From assembly GCA_029582165.1 (NCBI GenBank), contig CM055868.1:8693501-8757500 (forward strand): DNA of 64,000 nucleotides. Direction: 5' to 3'. This document shows positions 56,301 to 64,000 of this stretch, in pieces. Source of the DNA: Portulaca oleracea (Eukaryota > Streptophyta > Magnoliopsida > Caryophyllales > Portulacaceae). Each line of letters opens with the position of its first letter. Position 1 is the stretch's first letter. The translations under genes and the position numbers were made by a program. The notes under the pieces were generated by a model, which did not search any database, was not told the origin of the DNA, and was given only the letters and a program-made list of their open reading frames with translations.

Positions 56301-58087
56301 AATCCGGTTACTTCTCATCGGAAATAAAACGATGAAAGGGTCGTTTAAGTCATTTCCTTCTCAATATTAATGGACAACATGATACATTCACATGGTCATA
56401 TTGGGACATTATTGTATTTCCTCATTTTCGATGAGAAGTGACCAGATTTTACCACTAAAAATCACTTTCACTTAATGTCAGGTAAGGTGAAAAATATTTC
56501 ACAAATGTCGGGTGTACAAAAATTATTACCACAAATGTCAGGTAGGGTAAATGTAATTTACTCCCAAAATATATGTCTATTTTCAAAGTATATTTATGAC
56601 TTATCATGTGAAATAACTATCATTAGATTTATATATAGTGGAAAATATTTTCATAAGAGTATAATTTAATTATATATTTTTTTCTCGAAAAAATATTTGT
56701 TAGAAAAATATTTTTATAAGAGTATTTTTTCTTAATTTAGCCATAATATAATTGAATGAAAGACTAAAGTTGATCTAATTAAGGATAAGTAAATCATTTT
56801 CTAAGTGCTACTCCGTTCATTCCATTTTATTAGCCACTTTGGGGAGTACAATGTTGCACAAAAAAACCATAATAATTTATAATAAAAGGATTAAATTATC
56901 CTATGAATCCATAATTAATGACCCATGCATACATAACAATGAGTGAAGTATAAAAAAATAGTACTATTAACAAAGGGTAAAATTTATAATCCAGTAATTA
57001 ATATATCACTGAAATTATAAAATGACAAATATTATGAAGAAAAAAGAGCTCTAGTGCAAGTGATTATAATACTGAGTAGATGTAGTATCCCATAATTTTT
57101 TTCAACGATATATATTGATTTTTCCTCCCCATCTTAAAAGTTCCAAAAAAACCAAAACAAAACAAAGGGAGTAGTTTCCTCACTCATGAATGGAAATTAA
57201 CAGAGTGTCACATGTATATATAGACCTGACAATTTATGACCCAATCCGATAACCCGGCTCGAACCCGCCTGAAATTTATGGGTTTTGAACATGATATTTT
57301 CAACTAAACCCGAAGTACACCGGACCCGAAAATTAGCGGGTCAAACCCGACCCGCCCATTTGACCCGAAAATTTAACTTTTTAGGTTGAACTTTATTGAA
57401 ATTTGTTACTTTTTATAGAAATTTTTAACTATTAAACTATAAGCTCAACTTATTTATTTGTTATTTCTCTTATTTAAATTAAAATAGTTATAATAATCTA
57501 TCGTTACTAGAAGATAATCATATTTTATTATGTATATTGTACTAAAAGTAATATTTAGAAACCATTTTTGAAAAAGAAAAAACGGAAAAAGGTCGCAATC
57601 ATAACCCGTTGGGTTGACTCGAAACCGAAATACATCGCCCGTATTTTCCCGAACCCGAAATACACCCGATTTGTATTTATCCGAACCCTATATACGATCA
57701 ATTCGGAACCGCCCGACCGAATTCACAGGTCCATGTATATATATAATTTGCAGGATATCATTTTGGATATCATTCTCGACGCTAATGTACACAGCTCTAT
57801 ACAACGATAGGGCCTACTTAACAAACTTACACAAGGTGATCAACATTCCAGGTTTTTGTCCGCTTCTTGGACATAAAAAAGTGTTCATTGCGGCCCCCGT
57901 GTGGTGCATAATCACCATCATCGTCGGGATTTCCTCGGTCACCTTGTTGAATTCCCATGACAATCTTGCAACTCGGAATAACAACAATTTTGTCACCGCC
58001 GAGCTGGGTGGTGCTGGTACTGTTGACGGTGTTCCCACGGGACAACCATACCTTGAGATGCAGCCCGAGCCTCATGACTGCTACTGA
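53399..58087 (+). CDS. DUF1218-like four-helix membrane protein, copy 3 (complete)
   Basis: Exons 53399-53488, 55744-55946 and 57754-58087 give 208 residues, all junctions GT-AG. Helix 1 spans about residues 6-25, right after MARENI. CIYPSSSAY follows at 42-50, helix 2 at 52-70, CFCC at 73-76 and CPSG at 81-84. Helix 3 is at about 88-113 across the exon 2/3 junction, and helix 4 at about 141-163 (VFIAAPVWCIITIIVGISSV). A soluble tail rich in Asn, Gly and Pro ends in DCY. Cys pairs before helix 2 and after it are typical of the family and probably structural. The extracellular or lumenal loop 114-140 differs most between copies, with an added GFCPLLGHKK here. DUF1218 proteins (VCC, MWL types) function in vein development and lignin deposition. 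That this gene shares the role is inference. It is the only intact member in the window. The start is fixed by conservation with copy 1 (MAR...). Confidence 0.82.
53868..54428. mobile_element. Foldback element with repeated TTGGACAATAATGCACTGAA units
   Basis: The left arm has three TTGGACAATRATRCACTGAAC-type units. The right arm has three inverted units (CAGTGCATTATTGTCCA). The outer ends TTTTTTGGATGTTAAT and ATAAGCATCCAAAAAA are inverted. It lies in intron 1 of copy 3, with a relative in intron 2 of copy 1 (18960-19445). Confidence 0.7.
54565..55050. mobile_element. hAT-like element fragments around a Stowaway MITE
   Basis: GGGTGTCCATGGACACCCCT at about 54580 begins a piece of the family seen at 22627. 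The remainder, with GTGGACACCCCTAATTTC, continues at about 55010 after the MITE at 54643-54901. A second piece with CAAGGGTGTCCATGGACACC lies at about 55125-55340. Confidence 0.5.
54643..54901. mobile_element. Stowaway-type MITE in intron 1 of copy 3
   Basis: Ends CTCCCTCCGTTTTTATTTAA and TTGTGAAACGGAGGGAG with TA at 54641-54642 and 54902-54903; 259 bp. Confidence 0.85.
56188..56563. mobile_element. Foldback MITE, family A copy 2
   Basis: Same ends as 649-1026 (GAGTAAATTACATTTACCCT and inverse), 376 bp against 378. It lies in intron 2 of copy 3. Confidence 0.82.
57222..57732. mobile_element. MITE with GACCTG...CAGGTC ends in intron 2 of copy 3
   Basis: It starts AGACCTGACAATTTATGACC and ends GACCGAATTCACAGGTCC. 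The interior has ACCCGACCCG-type words in both orientations. It ends about 20 bp before the exon 3 acceptor. Confidence 0.5.
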
Positions 58088-58432
58088 TCACTCCCCATTC
58101 AATTCACCACACACCCTTCTTGCAATTCTTGCTTCCAAATTACTTGCATCCATATACCAATTAATCATGTACCCACTTATATTCAATTTTTTTTTTCTTT
58201 TTGTTGATTTGGATTGTTAAAGAGACTTGATTATGTATTATTATTTCAATAAGTTTGTTGCCTCGCCAGTAGCCCCTTTTTCGATTATTATTTGAGAATT
58301 AACAACCCAAAGCTAGCAAATAATTTGCTTATTCTAGTTTGTGCCCATGCATTTGAACCGGTGTTTAACTTTAAAGTAAGTATAACAAAAATAAATAAAT
58401 AAACAATGTACTTGTTATTGAAATACTTGTTA
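58088..58432 (+). other. 3' flank of gene copy 3
   Basis: It holds the shared 3' block (TTATTGAAATACTTGTTAAT at about 58413) interrupted by the copia element. The block resumes at 63486 with GTGTTCCAATATGTGG, aligning with copy 1 at about 20342. Confidence 0.7.
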
Positions 58433-58437
58433 ATAGT

Positions 58438-58650
58438 TGTTAAACTAGAGCAAAGAGAATCAAATTTGTGTATATTATATCCGAAGTAAATACAACAGAA
58501 GAGCTTAAGGCTATTTATACAAAGAGGAATAAGAAAACTAAAACAGAATTAGTTATAACTAATTCTTTAATTAAAGAAAACAAAAAGAGCATCTTGTTTC
58601 TTGATGAAGCTCATGATGATATTCCATGATGTTGATGATGATACTTCACA
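58438..58650 (-). repeat. Left (3') LTR of the copia element
   Basis: It starts TGTTAAACTAGAGC and ends TGATGATACTTCACA. Differs from the right LTR by scattered substitutions and a few single-base indels. Confidence 0.93.
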
Positions 58651-58808
58651 TCCCCCCTCCCCTTCAAGGCGGATTGGGAGGATTATCTACCAAACCAAGC
58701 CTTGAAACTAACAAATTGTGTTGTAATTCTCCCAATGGTTTGGTCATGAGATCAGCCAATTAATTGTTCGTAGAAACATGTGATGTTTAAATCATCCCAT
58801 CTTGATTT

Positions 58809-60134
58809 TTATCGGGTATATAATGACAATCGATTGGAATATGTTTCATTCATTCGTGAAAAAACTAGGTTAGCGGCTATATGTTGAACAACTTTATTAT
58901 CACAAAACAATGTAATTGGACCTTGTGCTGGAATATGAAAATCTTGAAGAAGCTGAGTAAGCATTAATTCAATTTCAGATACATATGACATAGCCCTATT
59001 TTTAGCTTTTGCGGATGATTTAGAAACAGTTTTTTGTTTCTTAGTCTTCCATGAAATCAATGAATCCCCGAGGAAGATACGATATCCAGTTAATGATCTT
59101 GCAGAAAACTGACAATTAACTACCCAATCAGCGTTTGAATAGGCAATCACTTCTAAGGAATTTTGACTAGAATAGAAGAGACCTTTATTGATGGATCCTT
59201 TAAGGTATAGAAGTATGTGTTGAGCAGCAGAAAAATGTGAATCAGTAGGTTTTTGCAAAAACTAACTGAGATGTTGAACAACATAACTGATATCAGGCCT
59301 TGTGAGAGTTAAATATAACAACCAGCCAATAAGTCTTCTATAAGGCGTAGCATCAGAAAGAGGATTTCCAAAATCCAGAGAGAGCTTCATGCCACGAGGA
59401 AGAGGAAATTTTGCTGGCTTAGAAGCTGTCAGTCCTGAATCAAGAAGCAAATCAGATATGAATTTCCTTTGGTTTAAAAAAGTGCCTTAAGATGATTTTG
59501 CTATTTCTATACCAAGAAAATAACATGCAAGGCCTAAATCTTTGATGGTAAATGTAGAATGAAGACCTTGCTTAAGATTAGAAATGCCATTATGAACATC
59601 TCCGGTAATAAGGAGATCATCCATATAAACAAGAACATTTATAAAACCAGCAGAAGAAACTTTAGAAAAAAGAGAATAAGCTGTATGAGATTGAGTAAAC
59701 CCTTGTTGCTTGAGGAATTTAGTCAACTCCAAATTTCATTGACGAGATGCTTGCTTCAGACCATATAAAGAATGAACTAGCTTGCAAACTTGTCCTAGTT
59801 AAGCCTTGTGATAGCCTTTAGGAGGAAGCATATAAACTTCTTCATCAATATATCCATGTAAAAAGGCATTGTTAATATCTAATTGATGTAAATTCCATGC
59901 TTTGGCAGTAGCAAAAGCAATAAAAAACCCAAGAGTTCCTAATTTAGCAACTGGAGAAAACGTATGTTTGTAATCATTGTCTTTGGCTTGCAAAAAACCA
60001 TGAATAACAAGTCTGACTTTATATCTTTCTACATAACCATCAGGCTTAAATTTGACTTTGTAAATCCATTTTGAAGATAGAGCATGTTTTCCTTTTGGTA
60101 AATTTGTCAATTCCCATGTACCATTAGACTCCAA
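58809..60134 (-). pseudogene. Copia reverse transcriptase and RNase H, decayed
   Basis: Minus-strand pieces in order: 60134-59799, a reverse transcriptase start with GTWELTNLPKGKHALSSKWI, an FSPVAKL segment and LHQLDINNAFLHGYIDEEVY; 59732-59487, the active-site VLVYMDDLLITGD; 59450-59262, ATPYRRLIGWLLYLTLTRPD; 59258-58809, RNase H with ADWVVNCQFSARSLTGY and SKSSAKAKNRAMS. The last motif is normally SSAEAEYRA, so the catalytic Glu is Lys here. Stops separate the pieces. The enzyme would have copied the element RNA into DNA. Confidence 0.88.
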
Positions 60135-60289
60135 AGCCTAAAGTTCTTTGTCCATTGCAGCCACCCATTATGAGTGCTTTTGAGCTTGAGAAAAAGAAGA
60201 AGGTTCAGGTGTATGGAGAACTGCAGCAAGAGATGTAACATATGATTGAGATAAATTAGAAAAAACTGAAGTGATGAATAAAGGATGTT

Positions 60290-60900
60290 TCACATCAGAA
60301 GTGAAACTTTGAGACTGAGATTAGGTATTGGAATGTTACTTTTTGACAGCATGTGCATAGTCTTGTAGCCAAATAGGAGGTTGCTTATTCTTGGTGGACT
60401 TCCTGATAGGCATAGAAACTTCAGCATAATTATTAGCATCAATTGAATGTTGATCAGTAGAAGTAAAATTATGCTAATATGTGGAATCATTTATGATGTG
60501 AGAAGAAACAAATTGTACAGGTTCTATTATAGAATGTTGTTCATCATTGGATAAATTGTCAAAAGAAGATTAATGTTCATTAGCGATATTTACAGTAACA
60601 TCAACAGCAGCAAGAGAAATATTTACAGCTGTAGAATCATATGTACAAGATCTCAAAAAATTATACATCCAAGAAGAATCAGTAACTTTGTTGTTGGCAT
60701 CATTTTGATCACCATTATTGAAAGGAAACTGATCTTCTTTAAAAACATCTCTGCTATGAAATATCTTGTGAAAATTGATATCATAAAGCTTATAGCCTTT
60801 TAAACGAAGATGTGTATCCAAGAAGAATGCATTTAGTAGCTCTCGCTTCAAATTTATCTTTATGAATTGGATTTGTAGCATAACAAAGACAACCAATGGT
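60290..60900 (-). pseudogene. Copia integrase C-terminal and linker region, decayed
   Basis: Contains CILLGYTSSFKRLYD-like and FHSRDVFKEDQFPF segments (about 60720-60800), the usual region between integrase and reverse transcriptase. Interrupted by stops. Confidence 0.7.
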
Positions 60901-61446
60901 CTTTAAAAAAGAAAGATCAGGAGCAAAGTCAAAAAAATAACTCATGAGGACTTTCCATCCTAAGTTAGCCATAGACAATTTATTAATAATGCAAGTAGCG
61001 GCAAGAACACATTCCCCCAAAAATTTCTTTGGCAAACCAACATGAAAACGTAAAGATCTAGCAGTATCTAATAAATATCAATGTTTTCTCTCTACAATAC
61101 CATTTTATTGAGGAGTGTGAACCATAGAACGTTGATGAATGATACCTTATCAGCAAAAAAATTTAGAACAAGCATGATTTATAAATTTTGTACCATTGCC
61201 ACTTCGAACCATGCAGATTTTAGCATCATATTGAGTAGAAACCATATTAAAGAATTGAACAAGAATGGAACAGAAAGAAGCTTTAGAAGCAAGCAGATGA
61301 GTCCATGTGATTCTAGTGTAATCATCCACAATAGTAAGAAAATAATTGGAACCATCAATATTAGACACTTTATAAGGACCCCAAAGATCAATATGTATTA
61401 ATTGAAAACGTTTAGTTGTGTGAGATACACCTCTATCAAAAGTCAA
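60790..61446 (-). pseudogene. Copia integrase core, catalytic residues lost
   Basis: The minus strand has FQLIHIDLWGPYKVSNIDG (first Asp kept). It then has MVRSGNGTKFINHACSKFF, where the family reads RSDNGTEF, so the second Asp is Gly and the following Glu is Lys. After a stop and frame change, LGECVLAATCIINKL and FLKTIGCLCYATNP follow as in the downstream part. A His/Cys zinc region upstream is degraded. Confidence 0.85.
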
Positions 61447-62199
61447 TCTACGTGCTTTAGCAAAAATACATGTCTCACAAAAAAAAAAAATCTTTGGGAG
61501 ACAATCCCTTACAATCAGGAATATGGATCATTTTTTAAACAGAAGAATGGCCTAACCGAGCATGAAGAATTTGTAATGACTAGATGTGCCAGACTGAACA
61601 GAAGAAACTGGTTGTGCAATAGAAGAACTTGTTGTAGCCAAGCTTGTATTGGAAACATTGAACTGCAACAAAAACCACTAGTAGGAGAAATGGAAGCCAA
61701 AGTTTCCTTAGTCAAAAGGTCCTGGAAAACACAAGCAGTAGGATAAATGTGCAGGCATAATTGTTGATCATTAATAAGTTTCAGGACAGATAGGAGATTG
61801 TATTTAAACTCAGCTATATATAAAACTCCTTGTAATATGATCTTATCATCTTATCAGTCAACCGAACCTTTCCAGCTGTTGTAACTTGCTTATTATCCAT
61901 CTGGTAAAACTATTTGAACAGGCTTAGCAAGAGTAACAATATTATGAAATAAAGAAAGATTAAAACATATATGATCACTCGCCCTTGTATCAGTAATCCA
62001 AGTACTATTAGAGGAACATTGGACATTGCAACAGATAGTATTATGGGCAAGGTTACCTGCAAACTAAAAAATGAGCAAAAGTTCTGTTCATAGTGTTCTT
62101 ACCTTTGTTAATCTTGGCCACTTCTTGTGCCAAAACTTGCAAAAAAATGTTGTCAAAATGTTTCTGAGATGGAACATATTAGGACTGGTTGTCAGAAGA

Positions 62200-63198
62200 A
62201 TCCAAAGGTGTAGCAGCCTCAATTACAACATTGGCAGCCAATTTTGGGCCATTGGACTTGATTTTGCTGTCTCGAGGACCTTTGTACCAGTCAGGATACT
62301 TATGAAGCAAGAAACACTGATCTTGAGTATGTCCAGTCTTCTAGCAATAATCACAAAATCTTCTGGATTTGGAATCCTTGGAATCTTTCTTGGAACGAAA
62401 AAAGTTCTTGGCAAGAAAAGCTTGAGAAGCACTATCTGATTCAGAACTTAGCATGGATTTAGTAACATTCCCACCAAATTCTTTTGGAATAACAAGATTT
62501 CTAGTTATTTGTCTTTGCCTTTTGACTCTGTGAATCATATTGAAGGCTTTTTTGGGAGTAGGTAAAGGTTCAAGAGACAAAATTTGACCTTTGATGGTTT
62601 CATAATCATCATTTAAATGCATGAGAAAATGCATTAACTTGTCTCTTTGTTCATCCTCAGCAACTTGTTTAATAGAAGGACAAGTCTTGATGCAAGTGCA
62701 AACAGGAATTTCAGACATATCAGAAATTTCATCCCAAATCTTCTTGAGCTTAGTGAAATACACAACAACAGAATCAGTTTGTTGATGTAAGTAATTCAAT
62801 TCTTTCTTCAATTGAAACAGAAGAGGACCATTAGTTTGACCAAATCTCTTAGTTAATTCTTCCAACAAATCTTTAGCAGATGCAACATATAAATAAGCAT
62901 CAGGAATATCAAGAATCATAGCATATAAAAGCCAACTTACAACCATATTATCAACTTTGATCCATTGATTGAAAGTAGCAGCACCCTCAGTTGGTTTAGC
63001 ACACTCTCCAGTGATGAAACCAAGCTTTTCTTTTGTCTTAAGCCCAATTTTAACAGGCCTACTCCATTTTTGAAAATTGGAGCCTGTAAATTTCAGGTTT
63101 GTAATTGGCATTACTGAATGATCAGAAGGGTGAAGATGCAGCGGATCATTGTTGTAACTTTCTACCCTTGAATCTTCAGGTCCAGAACTTTCAGCCAT
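62200..63198 (-). pseudogene. Copia gag (retrotran_gag), one internal stop at the zinc knuckle
   Basis: Starts at 63198, 71 bp inside the 5' LTR. It reads through LKFTGSNFQKWSRPVKIGLK, KVDNMVVSWLLYAMILDIPD, FGQTNGPLLFQLKKELNYLH and LMHLNDDYETIKGQILSLEP for 285 residues, then a basic Ser-rich linker. The CCHC knuckle begins C-D-Y-C, then a TAG, then K-T-G-H-T-Q-D-Q-C. The stop therefore sits inside the nucleic-acid-binding motif. The capsid part is otherwise open, the best-kept frame of this element. Confidence 0.88.
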
Positions 63199-63269
63199 TA
63201 TTACGAAAGTAGAACTTGATAAAAAACAGACGAAAAAAGCTCAAGATATCTCCTTTGGCTTTGATACCA

Positions 63270-63485
63270 TGTCAAACTAGAGTAAAAAGAATCAAATTTG
63301 TGTATTGTATTATATTAGAAGTGAATACAACAGAAGAGCTTAAGGCTATTTATACAAAGAGGAAAAAGAAAACTAAAACAGAATTAGTTATAACTAATTC
63401 TTTAATTAAAGAAAACAGGAAGAGCATCTTGTTTCTTGATGAAGCTGATGATGATATTCCATGATGTTGATGATGATACTTCACA
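63270..63485 (-). repeat. Right (5') LTR of the copia element
   Basis: It starts TGTCAAACTAGAGTAAAAAG and ends TGATGATACTTCACA. The primer-binding site adjoins it at about 63255-63269. Confidence 0.93.
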
Positions 63486-63490
63486 ATAGT

Positions 63491-64000
63491 GTTCCAATAT
63501 GTGGAGAATTATCTTATAACATGATAAGGGCATATATTGACTTAATTTTTGAAGCATTTTGGTAATGAAATTTAAGGATTAATGTACTTAATTAATCGAT
63601 CTTTTATGTCAGTTTATTCTCTCAATTGAACTTTGGGTGGTTTGTTCAATTTGTAAAGGTAAATAATTTAAACTAAAAATTTCACATACATTCCTTGATT
63701 CATCATTGAAAGAGCATTGTAAGATATCAGAAAGTATTCAAGAACTAACACATGTTCACTTTTTTTACATGTCATTTTCTTCACATATATGCTATGAATT
63801 TGAGCTTTATGCCAATGAAAGTAATCTCCTAGAACTTTTCAACGACTCAAGAACCAAGTCAATCAAATATCAGGCAAATGAGATATGACCAAAACAATTT
63901 AACCCTGAAATTCCTAAATCTAACACAGTTCGTGTCCGACAATACACCGTCCATGTCCAATCAGATACGGTCCGTATCAGCATCAAAAACCTTAGTTTTC
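63491..64000. other. Intergenic DNA
   Basis: The 3' flank block of gene copy 3 continues for roughly 100 bp. Beyond that there is no gene. The end (63930-63985) has CGTGTCCGA, CCGTCCATGTCC and ACGGTCCGTATC words, like the 45480-45640 segment. Confidence 0.4.

Larger units (their letters stand above)
58438..63485 (-). mobile_element. Structurally complete Ty1/copia retrotransposon
   Basis: Two LTRs (213 and 216 bp, TG...CA) and a perfect ATAGT target duplication (58433-58437 and 63486-63490). The minus-strand primer-binding site TGGTATCAAAGCC lies beside the right LTR (initiator-Met tRNA type). A purine tract, GAAGGGGAGGGGGGA, lies beside the left LTR. The order on the minus strand is gag, integrase, reverse transcriptase, RNase H, as in copia. 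Many stops and frame changes make it non-autonomous. Confidence 0.95.

Overview
The window is plant nuclear DNA, from a eudicot-type genome rich in transposable elements. The grounds are spliced genes with GT-AG introns and AT-rich introns, many Stowaway, hAT, Mutator and CACTA-type elements, Ty1/copia and Ty3/gypsy elements, and almost no long open frames outside element relics. I cannot name the species from sequence alone.

The host-gene content is a tandem family of three paralogues on the + strand, each with three exons. They encode a small four-helix membrane protein that I read as a DUF1218 family member. Copy 1 (14890-19949) has intact exons and splice sites, but a deletion near the 3' end shifts the frame and removes the C-terminal tail. 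Copy 2 (36546-39276) is a pseudogene in which the start of exon 1 is fused to the end of exon 2. Copy 3 (53399-58087) is complete (208 codons). All three share a promoter block with a TATA box, and they share a 3' flank. The unit was therefore duplicated as a block, and the introns and flanks then filled with mobile DNA.

Region by region. 1-3060: nested hAT, Stowaway and foldback MITEs. 3070-14137: one large Mutator-like element (about 7.6 kb without its insertion) with matching termini. It carries a decayed plant-mobile-domain (PMD) gene on + and a decayed MULE transposase joined to an OTU-protease domain on -. It also has a long internal hairpin near the left end and a 3.4 kb solo LTR (10104-13537, target duplication ACTTA). 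14245-20480: copy 1 and its flanks. 20480-22120: gypsy gag and LTR relic. 22627-24184: three DNA-element derivatives. 25120-34391: a 9.3 kb gag-only LTR retrotransposon with target duplication GATAC, two tandem-repeat arrays beside its 3' LTR and a repeated quasi-palindrome. 34397-39900: copy 2 and its flanks. 40300-49800: relics of unclassified, SINE, copia and gypsy elements, a CRM-domain gene fragment and microsatellites. 49864-52354: two large foldback elements. 53200-58400: copy 3. 58438-63485: a structurally complete but coding-dead Ty1/copia element (target duplication ATAGT) in the 3' flank of copy 3.

Only copy 3 looks like a working protein gene. Every element gene seen here carries stops, frameshifts or lost catalytic residues. 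The most unusual part is the PMD/transposase/OTU Mutator element with its internal hairpin.
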